Source: RGIG5579 sp045602025
GTDB taxonomy: Bacteria > Bacillota > Clostridia > Oscillospirales > SIG627
Reading direction: 5' to 3'
Assembly: GCA_045602025.1 (NCBI GenBank)
Contig: JAZSAT010000004.1
Location: 16,495-80,494, forward strand
DNA length: 64,000 nucleotides
In this document: positions 24,206-32,705 of the stretch, in pieces
How the letters are laid out: every line of letters begins with the position of its first letter
Numbering within the stretch: the first letter of the stretch is position 1
Program-made: the position numbers and the translations under genes
The notes under the pieces: generated by a model
Told to the model about the DNA's origin: nothing
What the model saw: only the letters and a program-made list of their open reading frames with translations
Databases searched by the model: none

Positions 24206-24847
24206 TTATTTTGTGCCGAAGAGTCTGTCACCCGCATCTCCCAAGCCGGGGAGGATGTAGCCGTTTTCATTCAGGCATCTGTCAAGAGTAGAAACAAAGA
24301 TCTCTACATCGGGATGTTCCTCAGCCACGCGGCTGACACCTTCCGGTGCACCGATCACTGCCATAAATTTGATATGCTTACAGCCTCTTTCCTTCAGCTT
24401 CACAATCGCGTCGCAGGCACTGCCGCCGGTAGCAAGCATCGGATCCACCACGAGAACGACCTTTTCCTCAATTCCATCAGGCAGCTTGCAGTAATATTCG
24501 CAAGGCTCCAGGGTCTCTTCGTTACGGTAAAGACCGATGTGTCCCACTCTTGCAGAGGGGAACAGAACATGCACGCCGTTGACCATACCGAGACCTGCTC
24601 TCAAAATGGGAACGATCACGATCGCGTTGTCTGCGATCACCTTCTGGGTGCAGACCTCAAGAGGGGTCTTTACCTGTTTTTCGGTGGTGGGAATGCCTTC
24701 TCTGAGACACTCAAAGGTCATCAAGGTGGTGATCTCTTCCACAAGCTCGCGGAATTCCTTCATGCTGGTCTTTTCGTCGCGCAAGATGGCGATCTTATGG
24801 TTGACCAGAGGATGATCGAATATGGTTACGTTGGGATAGTTTTTCAT
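24206..24847 (-). CDS. upp: Uracil phosphoribosyltransferase
   Basis: 213 aa. Starts MKNYPNVTIFDHPLVNHKI as in most Upp proteins; an upstream in-frame ATG at 24916 would add 23 residues that overlap uraA. IVPILRAGLGMVNG, VVDPMLATGGSA (PRPP loop) and the C-terminal PGLGDAGDRLFGTK are diagnostic. It makes UMP from uracil and PRPP; it follows uracil permease by 11 bp, giving uptake and salvage in one transcript. Confidence 0.95.
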   Translation of the reverse strand: MKNYPNVTIFDHPLVNHKIAILRDEKTSMKEFRELVEEITTLMTFECLREGIPTTEKQVKTPLEVCTQKVIADNAIVIVPILRAGLGMVNGVHVLFPSARVGHIGLYRNEETLEPCEYYCKLPDGIEEKVVLVVDPMLATGGSACDAIVKLKERGCKHIKFMAVIGAPEGVSRVAEEHPDVEIFVSTLDRCLNENGYILPGLGDAGDRLFGTK

Positions 24848-24858
24848 TTTGTTGCCTC

Positions 24859-26232
24859 TTATGCTTTTTTCTTGTGAAGAATGATGTTTACGATGATACC
24901 GAAGATCAAAGCGCAAGCGATAGCAGTGATGGTAACCTTGCCGATCTGCATTGCCATACCGCCGATACCGGAAATAAGAATCGCGGAAACGGTAAAGAGG
25001 TTTGCATTGTCACCAAGGTCCACCTGCTGGATCATCTTCAGACCGGAAACTGCAATAAAGCCGTAAAGGGTAATGCAAACACCGCCCATTACGCAACCGG
25101 GGATAGAATCAAGGAATGCCACAAAGGGAGAAACAAGTGAAATGAGAAGTGCCATAATGGCGGTGGTGGTAATGGTGGCAACGGAAGCGTTTCTGGTGAT
25201 TGCAACACAGCCTACGCTTTCACCGTAGGTGGTATTGGGGCAACCGCCGAAGATCGCGCCGGCAAAAGAGCCGATACCGTCACCGAGAAGGGTGCGGTGA
25301 AGTCCCGGATCCTCAAGAAGCTCACTGCCGATAATGGTAGAAAGGTTCTTGTGGTCTGCAATGTGTTCTGCAAATACAACGAATGCTACGGGAACGTAAG
25401 CCACTGCAACGGTAGCAAGATAGGAAAGATCAAAGTCTTTAAATGCACCCAGTGCGGTCAGGAAGGTAAATTCAGGAATTGCAAAGAAGGTGCCGATGCC
25501 AACGCCCTCTGCAACCAGTGCCTTGAAGGGAGCAAAATCAAGGATCTTCAGCGCGTCAATATCTGCCGCACCGCCGATCAGGGTGAAAACAAGTGCAACT
25601 GCGTAGCCTGCAAGGATACCGATGATAAAGGGAACAAGCTTTACCATTTTCTTGCCGTAGGTAGAGCAAAGGGTAACAACGATAAAGGTAACAATCGCAC
25701 AGATAAAGGATACCCAGCTAAAGCCCGACATGATAAATGCACTGCCGTCAGCAGTTTTTGCACCGTAAGAGAATACGTCGTTGATGGCTGCACCTGCAAG
25801 GGAAAGACCAATGAGGGCTACGGTAGGTCCGATGACAACGGGAGGCATGAGCTTATTGATCCAGCCAACACCAACCAGTTTTACAACGATAGCGATCACT
25901 ACGTATACAAGACCTGCAAAAAGCGCACCGATGATCAGGCCGAGATAGCCGAGAGCCGTGCTGGCAGCGCCTGCAAAAGCGGCAACCATAGAACCGATAA
26001 ATGCAAAGGAGGAACCAAGGAATACGGGACTGCGGAACTTGGTAAAGAGCTGATATACCAAGGTACCGATACCGGCACCGAAAAGAGCCGCAGATGCACT
26101 CATTCCGTTACCTACAATCGCGGGAACCGCAATGGTAGCTGCCATGATGGCAAGAAGCTGCTGAATCGCAAAGATGATCAGCTGACCGAATTTCGGTTTG
26201 TCTTTTACGCCGTAGATAAGCTTGTTTTCCAT
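24859..26232 (-). CDS. uraA: Uracil permease (NCS2 family)
   Basis: 457 aa with 12-14 membrane segments. AEHIADHKNLSTIIG, LLGDGIGSFAGAIFGGCPNTTYGE and NASVATITT are the NCS2 substrate and core motifs. It imports uracil with protons. Its transcript starts at TTGAAA-17-TATAAT (26294-26322) and contains a small GCAAAAA/TTTTTTGC hairpin in the leader; no clear PyrR site was recognised. Confidence 0.92.
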   Translation of the reverse strand: MENKLIYGVKDKPKFGQLIIFAIQQLLAIMAATIAVPAIVGNGMSASAALFGAGIGTLVYQLFTKFRSPVFLGSSFAFIGSMVAAFAGAASTALGYLGLIIGALFAGLVYVVIAIVVKLVGVGWINKLMPPVVIGPTVALIGLSLAGAAINDVFSYGAKTADGSAFIMSGFSWVSFICAIVTFIVVTLCSTYGKKMVKLVPFIIGILAGYAVALVFTLIGGAADIDALKILDFAPFKALVAEGVGIGTFFAIPEFTFLTALGAFKDFDLSYLATVAVAYVPVAFVVFAEHIADHKNLSTIIGSELLEDPGLHRTLLGDGIGSFAGAIFGGCPNTTYGESVGCVAITRNASVATITTTAIMALLISLVSPFVAFLDSIPGCVMGGVCITLYGFIAVSGLKMIQQVDLGDNANLFTVSAILISGIGGMAMQIGKVTITAIACALIFGIIVNIILHKKKA

Positions 26233-26293
26233 AAAAACCTCTTATTCTATTTTTAAATTTAGAGCAAAAAAGTGTTTTTGCCCCATCGGCGAC

Positions 26294-26322
26294 ATTATAT
26301 CACATATTCATTATTTTTTCAA
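26294..26322 (-). promoter_or_regulatory. uraA-upp promoter
   Basis: TTGAAA, 17 bp, TATAAT with extended -10 TG, minus strand. Confidence 0.8.
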
Positions 26323-26388
26323 ACAAAATTCATCTTTTTTCAAAAAAATTTTTCACCTTTTTTTGTGCACTTTGCCATCAAAGTAAAA

Positions 26389-26437
26389 ACCCGCTTTCTT
26401 TTGAGAAAAAGTGACACCCCAAAACTTGTTTTAGCAG
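26389..26437. repeat. 50-bp repeat, copy 1
   Basis: CCGCTTTCTTTTGAGAAAAAG followed by GTGACACCC and the 18-mer CAAAACTTGTTTTAGCAG, which recurs at 34345-34362. Part of the 26233-26697 geneless stretch. Confidence 0.7.
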
Positions 26438-26510
26438 GTGAAACTTTCGCCGGTGAGAAAGCGGGCAAAGAAAACTTATCCCTTGAAAAAGTTTTAATGC
26501 TTTTTTGTTA

Positions 26511-26546
26511 AAAGCTTTTTGGGTACCTTTTTCTCGAAAAAGGTAC
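26511..26546. repeat. Single end of the MITE-like repeat
   Basis: AAGCTTTTTGGGTACC leading into palindrome GTACCTTTTTC/GAAAAAGGTAC: the reverse of the left end of the elements at 1201 and 19284, without the other end. Confidence 0.6.
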
Positions 26547-26703
26547 AACGAAGTCACAGCGGGTTTCACCAAAACCATAAAACGAAGCAAAACCCAGCGA
26601 GACAAGGCGCGCAAAGGAAATGTGAAGGAGTTTACTTCCGTAAATGACTGAACATTTCTCTGAAGCGGAACGAAGTCACAGCGGGTTTTGCAAAGTTTTA
26701 TTC
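26547..26703. repeat. 150-bp imperfect-palindrome repeat, copy B
   Basis: Same centre GGAGTTTAC...GTAAATGACTGA as copy A, with CGAAGTCACAGCGGGTTT present at both ends. The right end covers the stop codon of the GH3 gene. Confidence 0.75.
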
Positions 26704-29064
26704 GAGGTGCGACATCATCGTAAGTATATGTTTCACCGCATCCCGCGCCGCATCGATGGTGATCTCACCGTCACGGAGATATTCCTCAGGATTTTTGGGA
26801 TCCGGATCGGCAAAAGAACGCTTTGTGCACCAGTGGGGCATTTTTACATCACTTCCCGCAGAAAGCTCCGAAGCAATATCCGAAAGGACCCACCAGTCCG
26901 TCATCACAAGTCCTTCATAGCCCCATTCACCCCGCAAAATACCGCGGAGCAGATCCTCACAAGCAGCAGCAGGCGTACCGTTGACAATGTTGTAAGAGGT
27001 CATAATACACCAAGGAGATGCTTTTTTGATAGCGATCTCAAAGCCCTTCAGATAGATCTCCCTGAGAGCTCTTTCCGAAACTCTCGAATCCGCCTCTCTG
27101 CGATTGAGTTCCTTGTTGTTACAGCAAAAATGCTTGATGGTAGCGGCTACCCTTTGGCTCTGAATGCCGGAAACCGCCGCCGCACCCACAAGACCCGTGG
27201 TAACAGGATCCTCGGAATAATACTCAAAATTTCTGCCGCAAAGGGGGGAGCGGTGAATGTTCATACCGGGAGCAAGGTAAATGCCCGCGTTGTTTTCTTT
27301 TACTTCAAGAGCCTGGGTGGCACCTACCTTTTTAATAAGAGCAAGATCCCAGGTCTGGGCAATGGCAGTGCCGCAGGGGAAAAAGGTGCTCTTGATATCA
27401 GCCGAGGGTGTGGCACGGAAGCCCGCAGGGCCGTCGGCCGTGGGAATGGGAGGGATCCCCGTTACATCCGCAACACCGGAGGTCACTCTCACCCTTCTGT
27501 GAGCACCGATAAAGCCGGTGGAGGAGCTTAAGGGATTGGGATGACCGTAAAGCAATTCCAAAACCTCTTCATCGGTAAGAGAAAGGCAAAATTCATCAAG
27601 ACGGTCCTCTTCCAAAGCGCGGATCAGAGTCATTCGCTCAGGATTTTCCACCCTTTTACCCGAAAAAGCACGGGGCGGCATTTGTACCTTTTCCTTTTGG
27701 GGCAAGGCTTCGTATTCGCCGCTTGCAAGAAGTCTTCTTTCAAGCTTTGCGGGAGCAAGATAGGCCTTGCTCTTTTTTACAATCTTGTTTTCGGAAATTT
27801 CAAAGGAGAAGATTTCCTTTGAATCTCTTACATTGTTACCGAGAAAGATGCGGTAGCTACCCTTTTCCAAAACGAACGCACTTTCTTCGATCTTTCCCAG
27901 GTCGTCAAAGGAAGCATGATCGGAAAGAGCAAAGCGGAGATTTACAAGCACAGTTTCCCCGGGGGCAATTTCCTTTGTTTTCACAAAGGCAGAAAGCTCT
28001 TTTGCAGGCTTACCCAAAAGGCCCTGGGGCGCGGAAAGGTACAGCTGTACCACTTCTCTTCCCGGTGCCTTTCCTTTATTCGTTACACGCACCCGGGCAG
28101 AAAATACCCCTTTTGCAAAAGAAGCCTTTTCACACGAAAGATCAAATTCCGTAAATCCCAAGCCAAAGCCGAAAGGATATACCACCTTTTCGGGACAGAA
28201 GGTCTCAAAATAGCGGTAGCCTACAAAAATATCCTCCTCATAGGCAGTAAAATCGGGGCTTTCCAAAAAGGTCTTCGTGGAGGGATAATCCTCGATCCTT
28301 TTTGCAAGGGTATGCTGAAGATGGCCGGAGGGATATTTTTTTCCAAGGAGAATATCTACAATGGCTTCTCCCGCCATGCTTCCGCCGAACAAGGGGTAAA
28401 GAAGTGCTCCTACCTTTTCATCACGGCAGAAGACCTCTGTTTCCACAGGACCGCAAACAGTCAGAATCACGACTACAGAAGAAAAATCCTTTTCCAAGCG
28501 GGAAAGAAGGGAGATTTCCTCAGGCAAAAGGGCAAAGCCGCCCGCCTCTCCCTTTCGGTCAGAGCACTCGGAAGAATAACGGAGAATGGAAAAAAGGGCG
28601 ATCCCGCCGAATTTTACCGCTTCGCCGTAAACCTTGTCGGAAATAGGAAAGGGCGCAAGGTCTCTTCCCACCATCCAGCTTCTTCTTTCCTTTTCGGGAA
28701 GAAGATTTCCTCGCTCCATTTCCAGCGCGTATTCTTTTTTTCCTTCCTCGATCAAAGGATAAAACAGGGAGATCTCTCCCTTTTCATCGGCACTTTTCAA
28801 CGCATCCGCAAGGGAGATCTTTACATCGGACAAAACATTTCCGCTGCCGCCGCCGCCAAAGAGAAACTCTCCCGTTCCTCTGCCGAACAGGCATACCCTC
28901 TCCCCTTTTTTCAAAGGAAGCGTACCGTCATTTTTCAAAAGCACGATCCCGTCAGTGGCTGCTTTTTTGGAAATTTCCATATGAGCCCGTGAAGCGGTCA
29001 CAAGACGGCCGTTTTTCCCAAGAGGCTTTGCAGACTGAAACATATATCTTGAAAAGCGATGCAT
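26698..29064 (-). CDS. Glycoside hydrolase family 3 beta-glucosidase-type enzyme, domain-swapped order
   Basis: 788 aa. The usual C-terminal half comes first: the alpha/beta sandwich about 30-270, then an FnIII-like domain about 300-425, and the (beta/alpha)8 barrel is last (about 490-785). The barrel holds TADGPAGFR, NFEYYSEDPVTTG, IKHFCCNNKELNR and the nucleophile Asp in GLVMTDWW. This inverted order is known in some ruminococcal GH3 enzymes. No signal peptide, so it hydrolyses imported oligosaccharides. Own promoter; the stop abuts a repeat. Confidence 0.9.
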   Translation of the reverse strand: MHRFSRYMFQSAKPLGKNGRLVTASRAHMEISKKAATDGIVLLKNDGTLPLKKGERVCLFGRGTGEFLFGGGGSGNVLSDVKISLADALKSADEKGEISLFYPLIEEGKKEYALEMERGNLLPEKERRSWMVGRDLAPFPISDKVYGEAVKFGGIALFSILRYSSECSDRKGEAGGFALLPEEISLLSRLEKDFSSVVVILTVCGPVETEVFCRDEKVGALLYPLFGGSMAGEAIVDILLGKKYPSGHLQHTLAKRIEDYPSTKTFLESPDFTAYEEDIFVGYRYFETFCPEKVVYPFGFGLGFTEFDLSCEKASFAKGVFSARVRVTNKGKAPGREVVQLYLSAPQGLLGKPAKELSAFVKTKEIAPGETVLVNLRFALSDHASFDDLGKIEESAFVLEKGSYRIFLGNNVRDSKEIFSFEISENKIVKKSKAYLAPAKLERRLLASGEYEALPQKEKVQMPPRAFSGKRVENPERMTLIRALEEDRLDEFCLSLTDEEVLELLYGHPNPLSSSTGFIGAHRRVRVTSGVADVTGIPPIPTADGPAGFRATPSADIKSTFFPCGTAIAQTWDLALIKKVGATQALEVKENNAGIYLAPGMNIHRSPLCGRNFEYYSEDPVTTGLVGAAAVSGIQSQRVAATIKHFCCNNKELNRREADSRVSERALREIYLKGFEIAIKKASPWCIMTSYNIVNGTPAAACEDLLRGILRGEWGYEGLVMTDWWVLSDIASELSAGSDVKMPHWCTKRSFADPDPKNPEEYLRDGEITIDAARDAVKHILTMMSHLE

Positions 29065-29094
29065 ATATATCCTTCTCCTTAAAATATTTTCTTC

Positions 29095-29123
29095 AGTATA
29101 ACAAGAAAAAAAGGCATTTTCAA
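29095..29123 (-). promoter_or_regulatory. GH3 promoter
   Basis: TTGAAA, 17 bp, TATACT, minus strand. Confidence 0.75.
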
Positions 29124-29179
29124 TATCTTTTTCTTGAAAAAATTTGCCCTTTTCGCTTAAAGCTTACCCTTTTGGCTTA

Positions 29180-29213
29180 AAAAAAGAAGCCTTCTGCAAA
29201 TGCAAAAGGCTTC
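29180..29213 (-). terminator. Terminator after HtrA gene
   Basis: GAAGCCTTTTGCA/TGCAGAAGGCTTC then seven T on the minus strand. Confidence 0.88.
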
Positions 29214-29221
29214 CGCGATTC

Positions 29222-30556
29222 TTATTCTTCGGGGGCGTATTCGTCCAGGGTCACTTCCAGAGTCTGGGTCTTTCCGTCGCGGTAGACCTCTACCGTTACC
29301 TTGTCCCCTGCTTTGTATTTGTTTTTCGCATTGATCAGTTCATTGGCGGTCTTGACCTTGTCATCGTTGAGCTTTGTAATAATGTCTCCCACCTTGATCC
29401 CTGCCTTTTCGGCGCAGGAGTCTTTGCCCACCTCTTCTACGCGGGCACCGGGCATGGTCTCCACGATCACTCTTCTGCCCCATTCGTCGGTGGTGTATTC
29501 ATAGCCGGAGGAATCGGAAACGGCAATGCCGAAATTGGGTCTGCCGGTTACATAGCCGTGGGCAACCAGATCCTTTGCGATCTCCATAGCATCGTTGATC
29601 GGAATGCAAAAGCCGATTCCCTCAACGCCTGTTGCCGCATACTTTGCGGAAGCAATTCCCACAACGGCACCGGTGGCATCAAAGGCGGGACCGCCGGAAT
29701 TGCCGGAGTTGATGGCAGCATCCGTCTGGAAGGTGGAAATATTGTATTCTCCCGTGTTGATCACACGGTTTACACCGGAAACAACGCCTGTGGTCAAGGT
29801 AAAGGTCAAATCTCCCAAGGGGTTGCCGATTACAAGGATATCATCGCCCACTTTCAGGTTGTCGGAATTGCCGATGGTTACATTTTTCAAATCATCTTTT
29901 TCAATTTTCAGAACCGCTACATCGTTGATGCTGTCCGCACCGATAAGCTTTGCGGTGTAGCTGTCGCCGTTTGAGAAGGTAACACCAATGTCCTGGCATT
30001 CTGCCACCACATGGTGATTGGTAAGAATATATCCGTTTTTACCGTCGATCACAAAGCCGGAGCCGGTGGCTTTTCCCTGAGGATAATTTGCTTCCACAAA
30101 AACCACGCTCGTTACATTTTTTTCGTAGAGAGCGGTAGCGGTCAAGGCCTTGCCGCTGTAATCCTCACCAACGATCAGGTGATTTCCGTCGGAATCAGGA
30201 TTTTCACGAATGGGCTCGTTCTTATCGGTCTTCTCTTCCTCGGTCTTATTTTCCATCTCTTCCTTCTGGGTCTCTTCTGCATCGGGCGATGAAAACTCCA
30301 GGGCGCCGGAGGAGATCAGGCCCACAAGACCGAATACAAGCAAAAGATACAGTACCACAAGAGATGTGATCACAATAAGGGTCTTATTCTTCTTGGGCTT
30401 TTTCGGCGGAGGCGTTACAGGGTCGTTCTGAGGAGGATAGCTGTAATGGTATTCTCCGAAGCCCTCTTCCTTCTTTTCCTCTGTGGGAGGGGTATATTCT
30501 GCTCTCGGTTCCTGAGGGGTATTTTCGTTTTCGGGAATCTGATTGTTCTCGTTCAT
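29222..30556 (-). CDS. HtrA-type membrane-anchored serine protease with PDZ domain
   Basis: 444 aa. Disordered Glu/Pro-rich cytoplasmic N-terminus, membrane helix about 57-80, trypsin-like domain with intact triad (TNHHVV, NDVAVLKI, GNSGGP), and one C-terminal PDZ domain (GIKVGDIITKLNDDKV). It degrades or refolds misfolded envelope proteins. The start is at 30556, with AAGGAG 10 bp before; a farther start would add a basic tail running into the upstream gap. The catalytically complete counterpart of the degenerate protein at 4952-5830. Downstream of a two-helix membrane protein gene. Confidence 0.9.
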   Translation of the reverse strand: MNENNQIPENENTPQEPRAEYTPPTEEKKEEGFGEYHYSYPPQNDPVTPPPKKPKKNKTLIVITSLVVLYLLLVFGLVGLISSGALEFSSPDAEETQKEEMENKTEEEKTDKNEPIRENPDSDGNHLIVGEDYSGKALTATALYEKNVTSVVFVEANYPQGKATGSGFVIDGKNGYILTNHHVVAECQDIGVTFSNGDSYTAKLIGADSINDVAVLKIEKDDLKNVTIGNSDNLKVGDDILVIGNPLGDLTFTLTTGVVSGVNRVINTGEYNISTFQTDAAINSGNSGGPAFDATGAVVGIASAKYAATGVEGIGFCIPINDAMEIAKDLVAHGYVTGRPNFGIAVSDSSGYEYTTDEWGRRVIVETMPGARVEEVGKDSCAEKAGIKVGDIITKLNDDKVKTANELINAKNKYKAGDKVTVEVYRDGKTQTLEVTLDEYAPEE

Positions 30557-30620
30557 TGATTTGCTCCTTTTTCTTATTATCCAAATGATAAACCGGTAAA
30601 ATGAATGCTCTTTGAATTTT

Positions 30621-31163
30621 TTATAAAGTGAACGCACTTCTGTTATAGGTACGAAGTGCCTTTTCTGCCTTGGGGGTCATTTCGAAAAACAGAAGCGTCT
30701 TTGCTCCCCCTTCTTCCGAAACAATGGCATACCAGGTGTTTTCTCCCGTGCGGGTAGAAGCACAAAAAACCTCTTTTTTAATGCCGGGAAAGTCGGAAAG
30801 GGTATATTCCTTTCCGTTCACCTTGGCAATTTTTTCAAATTTTCCCCGGGGAACGGTATAAAATTTCTTGCGGCGGCTCTTGCCGTAAATCACCTCGATC
30901 TCCATTTCCCCGTCTGCAATGGTGTATTCATATTCAATGGATACAAATTGCCACAAATACCAAAAAAGACAGGCAATCCCGATAAGAAGAACGGGAACCA
31001 CACCGCCGGGAAGGGAAAGAAAGCTTAAGGCAAAGGTAACACCGCAAAGAGCGGCAATAAGAAGTACGATCTTAATTTTTTTCGATAAAAGAATGCTCTG
31101 TTCCTTTAAGGGGACAAGATGTTCTACATACCCTGTCAAAAAATCATTTCCGTTTGTTTCCAT
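30621..31163 (-). CDS. Small membrane protein, DUF6106-like
   Basis: 180 aa. Two adjacent membrane helices (about 29-70) and a soluble beta-rich C-terminal domain with YTIADGEMEIEVIYGKSRRKK, similar to DUF6106 or bacterial PH-like membrane proteins. Function unknown. AAGGAG precedes ATG; 64 bp upstream of the HtrA gene, probably co-transcribed. Confidence 0.55.
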   Translation of the reverse strand: METNGNDFLTGYVEHLVPLKEQSILLSKKIKIVLLIAALCGVTFALSFLSLPGGVVPVLLIGIACLFWYLWQFVSIEYEYTIADGEMEIEVIYGKSRRKKFYTVPRGKFEKIAKVNGKEYTLSDFPGIKKEVFCASTRTGENTWYAIVSEEGGAKTLLFFEMTPKAEKALRTYNRSAFTL

Positions 31164-31343
31164 GGAAAAACTCCTTTTTTTCTTTCCTCATATTTTATCA
31201 TAGGAGACAACGCTTTTCAATGATTTTTTTAAAAATTCCCTTGGAAGGCTCTATTTTTTGTTCCAATTTTATAAAACATATTTTTTCACCTTTTGCGCAA
31301 ATTAATCATGTCTGAAAAAGACAAAAAAATTCGGGAGCAATCT

Positions 31344-32531
31344 ATGACCAGAAAAATCGCAAAAGCCACGCTTTCTTTTGTGATGATCCTCTATTTTGTA
31401 TTCCTTTCCCTGTTCGGCTTTGCCGACTACCTTTATCCCGATACCGCAGGTCTCTACGCGGGGGATACGCTCTCGGGCACCCTTTGCTTTTCCTACGAAA
31501 GTAAAACGCCTGTTTTTTCGGAAAAAGGCTCCCTGACCCAAAGAGAAGAAGGAAAGATCTTAGCCTTCGGCATTCTTCCCATGAAAAATGTCAGCGTCCG
31601 TTACTACGAAAAAACAAATGTGGTCTGTGGCGGCGAGCTTTTCGGAGTTCGTATGAATACCAAGGGGCTTCTTGTTTGTGCCGTGGATGAGATCACCACG
31701 GAAAAAGGCACCCTTTCCCCCGGAAAAGATGCAGGCATCCGCCCGGGCGATATTCTCCTTTCCTGTGACAGCGTTCCTTTAAATTCCGCCGCATCCTTTT
31801 CCAAGATCATTGCCAAAAGTAACGGAAAAGCCATTGATATCCATGTCAAAAGAGGGGAAGAGGACTTCTCCCTTTCTCTTACCCCCGCCTTATCCTCCGA
31901 TAACAGCGGATATCGAGCGGGGCTTTGGGTGCGGGACGGTGCCGCGGGCATTGGCACCGTTACCTTTGCCGATCCGGTTACGGGAAATTTTGCAGGGCTT
32001 GGGCATGCAGTATGCGATTCCGAAACAGGCATCGCCTTTCCTTTGGATAACGGCACCGTCTGCCACGCCCTTGTGGAAAGCATCGTCAAAGGAAAAGACG
32101 GCACGCCCGGGGAGATCCGCGGAAAGCTGGAAAAGGAAACCACAGGTTCTGTTCTTGCCAACCTCCCCAGCGGGATCTACGGGCATTTTGACAGCAAGGG
32201 AGAAGAGAAGAGCCTTGTTCCCATCGGCCTAAAAAGCAATGTAAAGCCGGGGAAGGCCTCCATTTTCTGCACCCTCGACGAAAACGGAAAACAGGAATAT
32301 GAAATCGAGATCGAAGAAATCCTTGAAAAAGACAGGGCAAATAAAAATTTCGTGGTCCACATCACCGATCCCCGCCTGATCGAAAAAACAGGCGGCATCG
32401 TGCAAGGTATGTCGGGTAGCCCCATCATCCAGAACGGGCATCTGGTAGGCGCCGTGACCCATGTGCTCGTAGGCGATCCCACCCGGGGCTACGGCATTTT
32501 TATCGAAAACATGCTCACCGCTATGCCATAA
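31344..32531 (+). CDS. spoIVB: SpoIVB peptidase (stage IV sporulation)
   Basis: 395 aa. Membrane helix near the N-terminus, PDZ domain about 120-190 (GIRPGDILLSCDSVPL), then the S55 peptidase domain with catalytic His in GLGHAVCD and Ser in QGMSGSPIIQNG, ending RGYGIFIENML. It signals from the forespore to activate pro-sigma-K processing. I prefer ATG at 31344, preceded by GGGAG at 6 bp, over 31308, which lacks a binding site. It is a main reason to call the host a spore former or a recent descendant. Confidence 0.9.
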   Translation: MTRKIAKATLSFVMILYFVFLSLFGFADYLYPDTAGLYAGDTLSGTLCFSYESKTPVFSEKGSLTQREEGKILAFGILPMKNVSVRYYEKTNVVCGGELFGVRMNTKGLLVCAVDEITTEKGTLSPGKDAGIRPGDILLSCDSVPLNSAASFSKIIAKSNGKAIDIHVKRGEEDFSLSLTPALSSDNSGYRAGLWVRDGAAGIGTVTFADPVTGNFAGLGHAVCDSETGIAFPLDNGTVCHALVESIVKGKDGTPGEIRGKLEKETTGSVLANLPSGIYGHFDSKGEEKSLVPIGLKSNVKPGKASIFCTLDENGKQEYEIEIEEILEKDRANKNFVVHITDPRLIEKTGGIVQGMSGSPIIQNGHLVGAVTHVLVGDPTRGYGIFIENMLTAMP

Positions 32532-32591
32532 AGCCTCTTCGATCCCTTCATCACAATCCATTATAGAACACAAGATTGAATCAAGATTGAA

Positions 32592-32620
32592 AAAAGCACC
32601 GCAAAACTGCGGTGCTTTTT
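32592..32620 (+). terminator. Terminator after spoIVB
   Basis: AAAAAGCACCGCA/TGCGGTGCTTTTT. Confidence 0.88.
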
Positions 32621-32647
32621 GTATATTCCCCTTCCTTTTCTATGCAC

Positions 32648-32675
32648 TTGACTTTACGGGGATTTTCGGTAGAAT
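32648..32675 (+). promoter_or_regulatory. Promoter of the ceramidase-like gene
   Basis: TTGACT, 16 bp, TAGAAT. Confidence 0.65.
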
Positions 32676-32705
32676 ATTGGTAAGAAAACAAATAAGGAAT
32701 GACAG

